From contig JAEWEG010000050.1 of the NCBI GenBank assembly GCA_023389575.1, positions 62,001 through 126,000 of the forward strand: a stretch of DNA of 64,000 nucleotides, written 5' to 3'. Source of the stretch: Chloroflexota bacterium. GTDB lineage: Bacteria; Chloroflexota; Chloroflexia; Thermomicrobiales; UBA6265. The notes beneath the pieces were generated by a model that searched no databases, was not told the origin of the DNA, and saw only the letters and a program-made list of their open reading frames with translations. A program made the position numbers and the translations under genes. Below, piece by piece: positions 24,652-34,018 of this stretch (positions are counted from its first letter, which is position 1; each line of letters opens with the position of its first letter).

Positions 24652-25404
24652 ATGACCCTCGCGAACCGTGCCCAGAAACGACCATTCAGCATCGACCACC
24701 AGATCGGGGACGTCCGGGATCGCCTCGACCAGCATCTCCGGTGGTGGTTGGGCGGCCCGCCCCTGCCGGGACCAGGCGCGCTGAACGTGACCCCGGCGCG
24801 GAATGAACCCGGCTGGGACGGCAAGGTGCGCCCAATCCAGGGCGTGACTGGTCCGGAAGGCAGCGTGCTCGCGGTGGCGCCGGGCGTGGCGCCGTTGCTC
24901 GAAGGGAGCACCGCGGCGGAAGTGTTCGCGGATGCCGCCGCCCCGGACGGCCACGAGCGGCTGTCGAGGCGCTTCGGGATGCCGGCGGGGTATGGCATGC
25001 CGGTGTTCCGGTGGTCGAAAGAGGCCGCCGACGGACCGGACGTGGGCGAGTGGATCGACCCCGAGGACCCGCGGCTTCCGGACTGGCTGAGACCGTTCAA
25101 CGGTGGGGTGCTGGCGCTGTTCGAGGACGACCAGTACGTGGCCGGGGTTGGACTCAAGCGGCACAACGACCTCGCGTTCGAGTTGTCGGTTGGAACCGAT
25201 CCCGATTTCCGGGGGCAGGGATACGCGACCGACCTGGTGGCGCAGGCGGCGCGGGAGATCATCGCGGCCGGAGGCGTGCCGCTGTATCAGCATGGCCCGG
25301 ATAATGAGGCGTCGGCGCGGGTGGCCGACGCGGCCGGGTTCCCCGACCGGGGCTGGTTCATGCTGGAGATCCACCCGGCCACCACGGGAACCATCAGGGG
25401 ATAG
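24652..25404 (+). CDS. GNAT-family N-acetyltransferase
   Basis: A 250-residue protein with a C-terminal GNAT domain. LALFEDDQYVAGVGL forms the central strands. The acetyl-CoA loop is DPDFRGQGYATDLV (the Q/RxxGxG/A signature). YQHGPDNEASARVADAAGF is the standard final helix. The N-terminal 130 residues (WWLGGPPLPGPGALNVTPAR and onwards) resemble no domain I can name. ATG 24652 is preceded by only a weak site; the longer upstream frame is unlikely. Substrate unknown. Confidence 0.75.
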   Translation: MTLANRAQKRPFSIDHQIGDVRDRLDQHLRWWLGGPPLPGPGALNVTPARNEPGWDGKVRPIQGVTGPEGSVLAVAPGVAPLLEGSTAAEVFADAAAPDGHERLSRRFGMPAGYGMPVFRWSKEAADGPDVGEWIDPEDPRLPDWLRPFNGGVLALFEDDQYVAGVGLKRHNDLAFELSVGTDPDFRGQGYATDLVAQAAREIIAAGGVPLYQHGPDNEASARVADAAGFPDRGWFMLEIHPATTGTIRG

Positions 25405-25558
25405 CCCATTCGTCATTACTCACGGGAAATTCCGGCGTACAGAGCACAATCGGATATATAACTGCTTCGTCGATGCGTTGATCGCTCTCGACAGGGTCCA
25501 TTCGTGCCGCATGGTGGCATTCGCCTGTGGCGTGGCTTCGCGACGTGGAGGCTGCCGG

Positions 25559-27475
25559 GTGATGGATGGATTCTGGCGAGGGCTGTTGGGCTCGGTGATG
25601 CTCGTCACGGTTGTGGTCTCCTCGTGGGGTGGAGGCGCCGGTGCGCAGGACACCACCGCGACCGTCGAACAGCAGCTGGTCGACCGTTACCTCCCCGTGA
25701 TCTTCATCCGCGAGCACGAATACACCTGTGCCCGCCCGCCCGAACAGGGCGAACCCTACCTGCCCGTGCCGGTGGAGATGGTGCTTGGCAACGAGCGTGT
25801 ATTGCTCCGCGACGGCGCCAACAACGACATGGTGATCGCCCAGGGTGTGGACGCGGTCGAACTCGCTCGGCACGGCGAGGACACCTACCTCGACTTTCCG
25901 GGCGATCCTCGGCGGCCCGGCTGCACGTTCGAGACCGACGAGCGAATCCGGACCGACGAGGCTGGGTTCACGCCGACAACATACGCCAGGATCGTGATCG
26001 ACGAGGCCGAGGGACGTCTGGCATTGCAGTACTGGTTCTTCTGGTACTTCAACGAGTGGAACAATACCCACGAAGCCGACTGGGAAATGATCCAGATCAT
26101 GTGGGACGAGGCATCCACGGTTGAGGACGCCCTGGCCCAGGAACCGTCCCGCACGGCGTTTTCGCAGCACAGCGCCGGGGAGCGCGGAACCTGGGGAGAC
26201 GACAAGGTCGAGCTGGTGGACGGCACGCATCCCACGATCTATTCGGCGGCCGGCTCTCACGCGTCGTTCTATTCGAGCCGCACATTCCTGCAATGGGGCG
26301 AGAACAACTCGGGGTTTGGGTGTGACCTGACGACGGGGCCATCGACTCGCGTTGACCTGACGGCGAAGCTGGTCGAGGAGCCGATCGACCCCCAGGGCGA
26401 GTTCGCGTGGCTCCTGTATCCGGGCCGGTGGGGCGAACGCCAGATCAGCGTGTTCAACGGCGTCCACGGGCCTGGATACAACGCTCGCTGGATCGATCCG
26501 TGGGAAACCACCGACAACTGGCCGGACCGCAACATCGTGGTGCCGACGTCGAACACCATGGGGCCCACCGCGACGAGCGCGTTCTGCTCGTTCGCGAGCG
26601 CGGGGTCGCAACTCCTCATCGCGGCCAAGGTGCATCCCTGGGTGGCGATTCCGGCGATCTCGCTGGTGATCGCCGCCGTCGCGTACCTGTACCAGCGGTC
26701 GCGGGATATCTTCCGCCGGGCGGTGCGGGTATACCGGAACAACTGGCGGGTCTTCGCCGGTATCGGGCTGGTGGCGATTCCGATCGGGATCGTCTTCAAC
26801 CTGATCGAGGCGTTCACGGTGGAGCGAAAGCCCATCGAGCCGATCGTGCAATGGCTGGGAGATACCGCGGGGGCGGAACTCTCGTGGGTGCTGGCCGTGG
26901 GGGGCATCCAGCAACTGGCCATGCTCCTGCTGATCGGGCCGGCGGTGATCCAGGCGGTGGCGGATATCCATCGTGGGGAGACGCCCTCCGTCATCAGGTC
27001 GTACCGGCTGGCGATCCAGCGGCTGGGCGCGGTGTTCGTGGCGGGCCTGGTGCTGGTGGCGCTGGTGGGCATTCCGCTGTTGCTGGTGGTGGGGTTGCCG
27101 ATCGCGATCTGGTTGATCGTGCGCTGGCAGTACTTCGGCCAGGCGCTAATGTTCGACAAGGACACCGACAGCCTGGATTCACTGAAGGAGAGCGCCCGCC
27201 TGGTGGATGGGCGCTGGTGGCGAACCGCCTTCGCGGCGTTGCTCTTCGACCTGCTGGCGACCTTGCCTGGGGTGATCGTGGGATTTGGGTTGCTGACGGT
27301 GGGACGCGTGGCGGTGGGGTTCGCCAATGCCGCCAGCAGCCTGCTCTATGCCCTGCTCATTCCACTCTCGGTGATCGCGCTGACCGTGATGTTCCTCGAC
27401 CGGCGGGGCGATCCCATCTCGGTGCCCGGTGTCGAAGGTGGCTCGGAACCAGCCCCCGCGTACCAGAAGGCCTAA
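25559..27475 (+). CDS. Vps62-like secreted domain fused to a multi-span membrane domain
   Basis: 638 residues. N-terminal signal (about 5-30, ending GGGAGA), then an exported Vps62/DUF946-like domain (about 35-345) with LQYWFFWYFNEWNNTHEADW and TIYSAAGSHASFYSS. A membrane anchor follows near 365-385 (AIPAISLVIAAVAYLYQRS). The last 250 residues have six or so spans, beginning YRNNWRVFAGIGLVAIP, resembling glycerophosphodiesterase-associated membrane domains (GPDPase_memb/DUF7847-like). GTG 25559 is chosen because GGAGG lies 7 bases upstream. Vps62-type proteins in bacteria are unexplained. Gene ends 68 bases before the ATP-grasp gene. Confidence 0.7.
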   Translation: MMDGFWRGLLGSVMLVTVVVSSWGGGAGAQDTTATVEQQLVDRYLPVIFIREHEYTCARPPEQGEPYLPVPVEMVLGNERVLLRDGANNDMVIAQGVDAVELARHGEDTYLDFPGDPRRPGCTFETDERIRTDEAGFTPTTYARIVIDEAEGRLALQYWFFWYFNEWNNTHEADWEMIQIMWDEASTVEDALAQEPSRTAFSQHSAGERGTWGDDKVELVDGTHPTIYSAAGSHASFYSSRTFLQWGENNSGFGCDLTTGPSTRVDLTAKLVEEPIDPQGEFAWLLYPGRWGERQISVFNGVHGPGYNARWIDPWETTDNWPDRNIVVPTSNTMGPTATSAFCSFASAGSQLLIAAKVHPWVAIPAISLVIAAVAYLYQRSRDIFRRAVRVYRNNWRVFAGIGLVAIPIGIVFNLIEAFTVERKPIEPIVQWLGDTAGAELSWVLAVGGIQQLAMLLLIGPAVIQAVADIHRGETPSVIRSYRLAIQRLGAVFVAGLVLVALVGIPLLLVVGLPIAIWLIVRWQYFGQALMFDKDTDSLDSLKESARLVDGRWWRTAFAALLFDLLATLPGVIVGFGLLTVGRVAVGFANAASSLLYALLIPLSVIALTVMFLDRRGDPISVPGVEGGSEPAPAYQKA

Positions 27476-27543
27476 CAGTTCCGTATATATAGCTGGTATC
27501 CTCGCGGCAGCATGACGTATCGACATCGCCCGAGGAGTGCCGC

Positions 27544-28479
27544 ATGACCGTCTACGCGATTCACGAAAACCCGGACTGGTTTCCACCGTTCGCCGCCGCG
27601 TTCGAGCGCGCCGGGCTGGAGTACGAGGAGTGGTTGCTGATCGAGGGATCGATCGACCTCGACGCGGCACCGCCGGAAGGCGTGTTCTGGAACCGGCTCA
27701 GCGCGTCGTCGCATACGCGAGACCACGTGCATTCGAAGGACTACACCAGGGCCGTGCTGGACTGGCTGGAGGCCCATGGCCGGCGGGTGGTGAACGGTCG
27801 ATCGGTGGTCGAGATGGAGGTCAGCAAGGTACGGCAATTGACCTCGCTGCGGGCGTTCGGCATCGACACGCCGAGGACGGTGGCGGTGATCGGAAAGGCG
27901 GACCTCGTCGAGCGCGCTCGTTCGATGCCGGCGCCGTTTATCACCAAGCACAACCAGGGCGGCAAGGGGCTCGGGGTGCGACGGTTCGATGACCTCGGGA
28001 TGTTCGAGGCCTATGTGGTGTCGGACGAGTTCGAGGAGCCGGTGGACGGGATCACGCTGTTGCAGGAGTACGTGGAGCCAGCCGAGCCGTTCATCACCCG
28101 GGTCGAAACGGTGGGCTACGAGTACATCTACGCGATCAAGGCGGACACGGCGCGGGGTGGGTTCCAGTTATGCCCGGCGGATGCCTGTGAACTGGACGAG
28201 AATGGGCAACCAAAGGCAGCGGAGAGCCTCTTCTCGCTGCGCGAAGGCTTCGAGCACCCCGCCATCGACCAGGTTCTCGGCTTCGCGCGAATGCACCGGC
28301 TGGAGGTCGCCGGGTTCGAGTTCATCGAAGCCGCCGATGGCCGATGCGTCGTCTACGACGTGAATACGAACACCAATTACAACCCGGATGTCGAAGCGAT
28401 CGCGCCCAGGTCGGGACCGGGCGCGATCGCTTCCTATTTGCGGCGGGTGGAGCAGGAGACCTACGCCACCAGCCGGTAA
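27544..28479 (+). CDS. RimK-like ATP-grasp ligase
   Basis: A 311-residue ATP-grasp protein. The N-terminal pre-grasp part has GVFWNRLSASSHTRDH. The ATP lid is PFITKHNQGGKGLGVRRFDD (about 135-155). The Mg/ATP-binding Glu and Asn are in AGFEFIEAADGRCVVYDVNT followed by NTNYNPDVE. The family joins a carboxylate to an amine with ATP use (RimK, LysX, glutathione synthetase). The acceptor is unknown; there is no carrier-protein gene beside it. GAGGAG lies about 7 bases before the ATG. Confidence 0.82.
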   Translation: MTVYAIHENPDWFPPFAAAFERAGLEYEEWLLIEGSIDLDAAPPEGVFWNRLSASSHTRDHVHSKDYTRAVLDWLEAHGRRVVNGRSVVEMEVSKVRQLTSLRAFGIDTPRTVAVIGKADLVERARSMPAPFITKHNQGGKGLGVRRFDDLGMFEAYVVSDEFEEPVDGITLLQEYVEPAEPFITRVETVGYEYIYAIKADTARGGFQLCPADACELDENGQPKAAESLFSLREGFEHPAIDQVLGFARMHRLEVAGFEFIEAADGRCVVYDVNTNTNYNPDVEAIAPRSGPGAIASYLRRVEQETYATSR

Positions 28480-28498
28480 CTCTTGGTTGAATCGGCGC

Positions 28499-29149
28499 TC
28501 AGGAGATGGGGCGCGGCCTGCGGATCATGAACCAGTTACGAACGCCAAGGACGTCCTGCTCGTGGGCGACCTCGAAGCCGAACTTCTGGTAGAACCTGAC
28601 ATTCATTTCCTTGTCGGTTTCGAGCCAGCCGACGCCGTTCGCGACATCGAGGTGGTTGCCGCAGGCGGTCATGAGGGTTGTGCCGATGCCCTGGCCCTGA
28701 AGGTGAGCATCGACGGCGACCGGGCCGATATGCCAGTGGGGCGTGTCGGGCTCGAGCTTCGCCCATTCGCCAAGCCAGGACGAGGCGCGGCGGGCCACGC
28801 CAGGACCGATCCTGACCAGGGTTGGGACCATCCGAAGCTTTTCGGACATCGAGGGCGCGCATTGGCCGGGTTCGACAAGGCCGCAGACGCCGACGATTTC
28901 GCCATCCCTGATCGCGGCAATGGAGTGGTTGAAGTAGACGGGCCGCTGGGCGAGGGATGCGAATAGCCTCCGCAACGTGCGTTCGCGCTGGTCGGGGTCG
29001 GGGCCAATGGCGGCGACGTGCATGGGATTGTCGCGCATGCCGCGAACGGTTACGCCAAGCCACTGGTCGGCGGTGGCTCGGGTGAGCGGAACGATTTCGA
29101 CGGGGGACGTGGACGTTTCCGGCGTGAATGGGCGGTCGAGCGTGAGCAT
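28499..29149 (-). CDS. GNAT-family N-acetyltransferase
   Basis: A 216-residue acetyltransferase. Strands IAAIRDGEIVGVCGLVEPG and HWHIGPVAVDAHLQGQGIGT include the acetyl-CoA-binding QGQGIG loop; the C-terminus has LETDKEMNVRFYQKFGFEV. The layout matches general GNATs that act on small amines or peptides. ATG 29149 is chosen as the first start before the conserved core; a longer open frame upstream is unlikely to be coding. Convergent with the ATP-grasp gene, 19 bases apart. Confidence 0.8.
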   Translation of the reverse strand: MLTLDRPFTPETSTSPVEIVPLTRATADQWLGVTVRGMRDNPMHVAAIGPDPDQRERTLRRLFASLAQRPVYFNHSIAAIRDGEIVGVCGLVEPGQCAPSMSEKLRMVPTLVRIGPGVARRASSWLGEWAKLEPDTPHWHIGPVAVDAHLQGQGIGTTLMTACGNHLDVANGVGWLETDKEMNVRFYQKFGFEVAHEQDVLGVRNWFMIRRPRPIS

Positions 29150-29388
29150 GGAAGTGGAGACGCCTTTCGTGTGAGTGGATGGACTACGGGCCACAAGGAG
29201 CATGGCCCGTAGCGGGTGGGGAGGGGAGTGGCGCGTGGAGTAACGCGCCAGGATGAAATGGGGCCAGCACGCGGATTGGGTGTCGAGTGCGTCGTGGTGT
29301 TGGTCCCGCTTTCTGTAACGCCGCGGGCGAGAGAATGGTTGCATGGCGATTGGCGAAGGTTTCCGTGGCGGTTCGGAAAGGACGTTCA

Positions 29389-30108
29389 GTGGTTGATGAA
29401 GGTGATGTGAACGCCTATTCGGACGCCTGGTTCCGGTTTTTCCTGGAAGCGCCGGACGCCGGGCAGACCCTGAGAGAGGTTGAGTTTCTCCGAAGGAACC
29501 TGCCGGGAGAGCGATACAGGCGCATCCTTGATGCCTGTTGCGGGTACGGCCGGCACGCGATTCCATTGGCCAGGGCGGGATACGAGGTGATGGGAATCGA
29601 CCGGAATCCGGAGGTGATCGCGCGGGCGGTGACCGTTGCTGGTCCAGACGGCCCGTCGTTCGTGACGTGGCCGATGGAGCGAATTGGGGACCTGAACTTC
29701 CGGCCGGACGCGGTGATCTGCATGTGGCAGAGCTTTGGGTATTTCAGCGCCGAGGGAAACAGCGATGTTCTGGCCCAGATCGGGGCAATGTTGTCACCGG
29801 GTGGGCGGCTGGTGATGGACATCTATCACCGCGGGTTCTTCGACACGCGACAGGGCACGCGCACGAGCCAGGTCGGTGACATTGACCTGGTGACGACCCA
29901 GACGGTGACCGGCGACCGGTTGTGGGTGGAACTGGACTACGGCGATGGGGGTGATGTTTTCGAATGGCAGGTGTTCACGCCGGACGAGTTCGTGGCGGAG
30001 GCTGGACGCCATGGATTCACGCCGAAAGTGGCATGCACAGGCTTCGATGAGACCAACGCGCCATCGGCCGATAGCCCCAGGATGCAGTTCGTGCTGGAGC
30101 GTGACTGA
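29389..30108 (+). CDS. Class I SAM-dependent methyltransferase
   Basis: A 239-residue methyltransferase. Motif I ILDACCGYGRHAIPLARAGY binds S-adenosylmethionine; GIDRNPEVI gives the ribose-binding acidic residue; motif IV region is AVICMWQSFGYF; post-motif LSPGGRLVMDIYH. Substrate unknown; the group includes small-molecule methylases. GTG 29389 is chosen with AAAGGA 6 bases upstream; a second GTG at 29407 is possible. No functional partner adjoins. Confidence 0.82.
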   Translation: MVDEGDVNAYSDAWFRFFLEAPDAGQTLREVEFLRRNLPGERYRRILDACCGYGRHAIPLARAGYEVMGIDRNPEVIARAVTVAGPDGPSFVTWPMERIGDLNFRPDAVICMWQSFGYFSAEGNSDVLAQIGAMLSPGGRLVMDIYHRGFFDTRQGTRTSQVGDIDLVTTQTVTGDRLWVELDYGDGGDVFEWQVFTPDEFVAEAGRHGFTPKVACTGFDETNAPSADSPRMQFVLERD

Positions 30109-30298
30109 GCGGGAATTCATGTCACGCGACATATCCCTTTGGTTGCCAGATCCAGGCGGTGGAAGAAATCTGGAGCGGCGGAAGAACGAGACGTAACCGG
30201 TCGGTGTCCCGCTGTTGGGAGCATGTGTATCGCTTCCCGATTGTGATGGCGTCGTCGCGATAGGATTCGGTGACGGACCTGACGCGATGGGGGATGCC

Positions 30299-30736
30299 AT
30301 GGAATTCACGATGACCGAACGGAACCTGGTGCTGCTGGGGCACATCCTTGGCGCGATCCTCTGCATTGGACCGGTGACGCTGGCGGCCAGCCTCTTTCCC
30401 CGATTCGCCATGGAGGGCGGCGGGTCCGCCACCGCCCTGATGCACAGGATCACCCTGCGCTACGGCATGGCGTCGCTGGTGGTGCCGGTGTTCGGCCTGA
30501 TCCTGGCCTACCGGCTCAAGGTGCTCGACGAGACCTGGATTCACGCCTCGATTGGGGTGTTCTTCGCTGGCTTCGCGCTCCTGGTGCTGTACATCCTGCC
30601 GAAGCAGCGCGAATTTCTGGCCGAGCGTGAGACGCCGCTCACTCGCCAGGAGGTGTTCGGCCTGCGGATGACGACCGGCACCTATGCGGTGTCGTGGGTC
30701 GTGGTGCTGTACTTCATGGTCGCCAAGCCGTTCTGA
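30299..30736 (+). CDS. DUF2269-like small membrane protein
   Basis: A 145-residue protein with four predicted spans: LLGHILGAILCIGPVTLAAS, YGMASLVVPVFGLILAY, SIGVFFAGFALLVLYIL, and the last GTYAVSWVVVLYFMVAK. It resembles DUF2269-type integral membrane proteins with an early His in the first span. ATG 30299 has a G-rich site upstream; 30287 and 30311 are alternatives. A -10-like TAGGAT lies at 30261-30266. Function unknown. Confidence 0.65.
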   Translation: MEFTMTERNLVLLGHILGAILCIGPVTLAASLFPRFAMEGGGSATALMHRITLRYGMASLVVPVFGLILAYRLKVLDETWIHASIGVFFAGFALLVLYILPKQREFLAERETPLTRQEVFGLRMTTGTYAVSWVVVLYFMVAKPF

Positions 30737-30800
30737 TCGTTTCGGCGCCACAGATCCGCTTCGTGGGTTCCCTGGACCAAGGGCGGGATTGGCCTGGGGA

Positions 30801-30834
30801 GGTGTCACAGACTCGCTTCGCGAGCCGTGACACC
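30801..30834. terminator. Convergent hairpin between membrane protein and dehydratase genes
   Basis: Outer 8-bp arms GGTGTCAC (30801-30808) and GTGACACC (30827-30834) enclose an inner 5-bp stem CTCGC/GCGAG. It sits between two genes that converge, without a T-run. Confidence 0.5.
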
Positions 30835-30886
30835 GTACATTCCCGAGAAGTCAGGTGGGGGCCACACAATCACTCACTCGTGCGCG

Positions 30887-32047
30887 CTACCAGTTCGTGT
30901 ACGAGCCGTCCGGCTTGAACCAGCGCGGTGGTGCCCAGTATTCGAACGGGTGATCGGCGACGGCTTCCTCGTTGAACTCGACGCCGAGGCCCGGCGCGGT
31001 TGGGAGCGGGAAGCTGCCGTTCACCGTTTCGAGGGTAACTGGGAAGATGTCCTTCGGGCGGTCGCGGTCGTGCATCGGAAAGTACTCGAGATAGGCGAAG
31101 TTCGACGTGGCGGCCGCGAGATGGACGCAGGCCGCGGTAGAGATCGGGCCGAGCGGGTTGTGCGGCATGAGGTCGACGTAACGGGTCTCACACCAGCCGG
31201 CGATCTTGCGCGATTCGGAGATGCCGCCGACGTTGCAGACATCGACCCGCGCGAAGTTCATCAGCCCGCTTTCGAGGTACGGGGCGAAGGCCCACTTGCT
31301 GGAGAATTCCTCGCCAATGGCGAACGGAACGCGGGTCATGGTTCGCAACTGGGCGTAGGCGTCCGGGTTTTCGCAACGGATCGGCTCTTCCACGAAGAAG
31401 AGGTTGAGGTGCTCGACGCGCTGGCAGAACATCGCCGCTTCGACCGGGCTGAGCCGGTGGTGGAAGTCGATGGAGAGCAGGGCATCGGGGCCGAGTTCCG
31501 AGCGGATCTCGCCCAACCAGTGCACGGCCGCGTCGATCGAGACGAGCGGATCGTAGGTCGCGCCGTCGCCGCCGTGCCAGTCCTCGTCCGGCATACCCGG
31601 GGTGAAGCGGAGGACCTTCCAGCCTTCGGCGATGGCGGCCTTCGCCTTCTGGACCACCTCAGGGCTGTTCAGTTGGCCAGGTGTGGCGAAGCAGGGGATG
31701 GTGTCGCGGACCGCGCCGCCAAGCAATTGCCAGACCGGGACGTTGAGCCATTTGCCGAGGATGTCCCAGAGGGCGATGTCGACCGCCGAGATGACGGCGG
31801 CGGTGATCTTGCCGCCCTCGAAGTACGCCCCACGGTAGAGCTGTTGCCAGATGTGCTCGATGCGGCGCGGGTCCTGGCCGATCAGCGCCTGGCTGAAATG
31901 GTCGAGCATCCCCTGCATCGCCATTTCGCGACCGGAAATGCCACCCTCGCCAACGCCATGGATGCCTTCGTCCGTCTCGATCTTGATGACGAACTGGTTT
32001 CGGTGCCCGATCTTGACCGGGAACCCCTTTATCGCGGTGATCTTCAT
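30887..32047 (-). CDS. Enolase-superfamily sugar-acid dehydratase (galactonate dehydratase-like)
   Basis: A 386-residue mandelate-racemase/enolase-superfamily enzyme, close in size to D-galactonate dehydratase (about 382). The metal ligands fall in order: Asp of LLSIDFHHRL, Glu of FFVEEPIRCEN, Glu of FAIGEEFSSKW. The C-terminal catalytic His is in LMPHNPLGPISTAACVHLAA, typical of DgoD-type dehydratases. Predicted reaction: loss of water from an aldonate to give a 2-keto-3-deoxy acid; the exact sugar is not certain. ATG 32047. Divergent from the DUF4432 gene across 191 bases. Confidence 0.85.
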   Translation of the reverse strand: MKITAIKGFPVKIGHRNQFVIKIETDEGIHGVGEGGISGREMAMQGMLDHFSQALIGQDPRRIEHIWQQLYRGAYFEGGKITAAVISAVDIALWDILGKWLNVPVWQLLGGAVRDTIPCFATPGQLNSPEVVQKAKAAIAEGWKVLRFTPGMPDEDWHGGDGATYDPLVSIDAAVHWLGEIRSELGPDALLSIDFHHRLSPVEAAMFCQRVEHLNLFFVEEPIRCENPDAYAQLRTMTRVPFAIGEEFSSKWAFAPYLESGLMNFARVDVCNVGGISESRKIAGWCETRYVDLMPHNPLGPISTAACVHLAAATSNFAYLEYFPMHDRDRPKDIFPVTLETVNGSFPLPTAPGLGVEFNEEAVADHPFEYWAPPRWFKPDGSYTNW

Positions 32048-32165
32048 GCCGTGTCCATCCTCATGTCCGGAAAACCCGGCGACTGGCGCCGGGATGCGAT
32101 GCGTTTCGACGAATGGGGCACCTATACCAAGGGCACGGGAACGGCGCAAGGGCGATAGCCATATC

Positions 32166-32177
32166 CACCACGGTGGG
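32166..32177. promoter_or_regulatory. Short palindrome in the dehydratase/DUF4432 divergent region
   Basis: CCACC-AC-GGTGG, a 12-base inverted repeat, lies 8 bases before a -10-like TAAGAT (32186-32191) that could serve the DUF4432 gene. It is a candidate operator for a sugar-responsive regulator; no regulator gene adjoins. Confidence 0.3.
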
Positions 32178-32238
32178 GTTCGGCTAAGATGGCGCGGCAT
32201 GTTGGCTGTTCGCTGCACATATCGGGAGTAATGTCGGG

Positions 32239-33282
32239 GTGACTGAGTCGATTTACCGTCCGCAACGCAACTGGGGTTGCCGCATTCACGACTACACGGT
32301 CAAGGACATGCGGCTGGTCATCATGGAGAACGACCTCCTGCGCATCGGTATCCTGGCGGGCAAGGGCGCCGACATCGTGGAGCTGAACTACAAGCCACGC
32401 GACGTGGACATGATCTGGCTGAATCCAACCGGCGGCATTCGCAACCCCGTTCCCCACGCCACCACCGCTCCGGACTCGCAAGGCGCCTTCGACGAGATCT
32501 ACCTTGGTGGATGGCAGGAGATGTTCCCGCAGGCGTTGGGCGCGCAGGTCATCGACGGCACGCCGCACCGGTATCACGGCGAGGTCCACAGCATCCCGTG
32601 GGACGTGACGATTGTGGAGGATTCGCCCGAGGCCTGCGAGGTGACCTTTTCGGTGCGGATGACAACCAGCCCCTGCTATCTGAAGCGCACGATCCGGATC
32701 GAGTCGGGCAAGGCCGGGTTCCAGCAGAAGCAGCAGGTTCAGAATGACAGCCCGCTGCCGACTGAGTTCCGGTGGGGCCACCACATCACCTTCGGCCCAC
32801 CGTACCTGGGGCCAGGGAGCCGTGTCTCGGTACCGGACGGCACGATGGTCCACGCGCTGCCGGCGAAACCGGGTTACCAGCGGCGTTCGGGCGAGGCGGG
32901 GTCATATCCGTGGCCAATCGCGCCGAAGACCGGCGACGACATGAGCGTGTTGCCGGAGCGCGGTTCGATCGGGGAGATGATCTTTCTGACCGGCTTCGAG
33001 CCAGGCGGGGCGTGGTACGAGGTGACGCCGGAATCCGCTGGGCCGAGTTGCCGCATCAGTTGGGACGAGACCACGATGCCGGTGCTGTGGTACTGGCAGG
33101 AGTTCGGGAACCGGGGCGGGTATCCGTGGTTTGGTCGGTTGTACACGATCGGGCTGGAACCGAACAGCGGGATGCCGACGACCGGAGACGGCGGCGAGTT
33201 CGATTTCGGAACCATCCTCACGCTCGAAGCCGGCGAGTCGCGCACCTTCTGGTTGAATCTGGACGTGAGCGACGAGCAGTAG
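32239..33282 (+). CDS. DUF4432-family aldose-epimerase-like protein
   Basis: 347 residues with the galactose-mutarotase-like fold of DUF4432: MRLVIMENDLLRIGILAGKG at the start, IYLGGWQEMFPQ, FRWGHHITFGPPYLGPGSRV (a likely sugar-binding His pair), and a beta-rich C-terminus. Related proteins are found in sugar-acid utilisation loci. Probably acts on the same sugar as the divergent dehydratase, as an epimerase or sugar-binding protein; this is inference. GTG 32239 with GGGAG about 10 bases upstream. Confidence 0.75.
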   Translation: MTESIYRPQRNWGCRIHDYTVKDMRLVIMENDLLRIGILAGKGADIVELNYKPRDVDMIWLNPTGGIRNPVPHATTAPDSQGAFDEIYLGGWQEMFPQALGAQVIDGTPHRYHGEVHSIPWDVTIVEDSPEACEVTFSVRMTTSPCYLKRTIRIESGKAGFQQKQQVQNDSPLPTEFRWGHHITFGPPYLGPGSRVSVPDGTMVHALPAKPGYQRRSGEAGSYPWPIAPKTGDDMSVLPERGSIGEMIFLTGFEPGGAWYEVTPESAGPSCRISWDETTMPVLWYWQEFGNRGGYPWFGRLYTIGLEPNSGMPTTGDGGEFDFGTILTLEAGESRTFWLNLDVSDEQ

Positions 33283-33428
33283 GGCTGGCAATTCGCACCA
33301 CAATGATCGTTCAGGACAGCCACACGCTCGCCCGCGGCTGAAGGCCATTCGGCGCTTCGCGCCCAGGACCTTCCCTACAGCTGTCCCTTGACTCCGCAAG
33401 GTTCCGGCCGCCACGGATTGCCGAGGGG

Positions 33429-33926
33429 CTACTGGTTCGCGAAGGCGATCAACTCCTCGGCGATCACCGCCGTGGGTTTGCTGGCGTCGATGGATCGGTC
33501 GATCAGGCCGTGCTCGCTCAGGGCCGTCTGGTGCTCGATCATCTCGTCGAGGTACGGGCCGTGATCCCGGTATCCCTCATGCTCCACACGCTGCCGATTC
33601 CGTCTCTCCATCTCCTCCCTGTCCAGAGAGAGTTCCACGATCCTGAAACCCGTCGCTCTCGCTCGTTCGACTTGCTTCAGCGTGAAGCAGTACGGGTTGG
33701 TGAAGAACACCACCGAGTGTCTGCCGAGAATGTCCTGCTGGATGATCGGGACGATGACGTTTCGCCGGTGATCCACGTCGAACGGGTACGCGCCGCCGTT
33801 GAGTCTAGTCAACTCCTCGTCGAACTCCAGCACCTCTACCTGATACTCGGTTCGGAGATGCCGAACCAGCGTGGTCTTGCCGGCTGTCGACACGCCGACG
33901 ACGATGAGTTTGGTGTTCGCGTTCAT
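33429..33926 (-). CDS. Small P-loop kinase-like protein
   Basis: A 165-residue P-loop NTPase. Walker A VGVSTAGKTTLVRHLRTEY spans about residues 9-28. Later features are VVFFTNPYCFTLKQVERARA and a basic lid-like helix REEMERRNRQRVEHEGY. It resembles adenylate-kinase/shikimate-kinase-like AAA_18 proteins that phosphorylate small molecules. ATG 33926 lacks a strong ribosome site. It lies 92 bases downstream of the ABC-F gene on the same strand and may be co-transcribed. Substrate unknown. Confidence 0.68.
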   Translation of the reverse strand: MNANTKLIVVGVSTAGKTTLVRHLRTEYQVEVLEFDEELTRLNGGAYPFDVDHRRNVIVPIIQQDILGRHSVVFFTNPYCFTLKQVERARATGFRIVELSLDREEMERRNRQRVEHEGYRDHGPYLDEMIEHQTALSEHGLIDRSIDASKPTAVIAEELIAFANQ

Positions 33927-34018
33927 GTGAAGCGATGTCTCAACCCAGGTTCCTGCGTCCGGCTGGCAACGTCGAGCGTGACTGGCTCCAGGCGAGCGGC
34001 GCGACCGAAACTCGCTCT

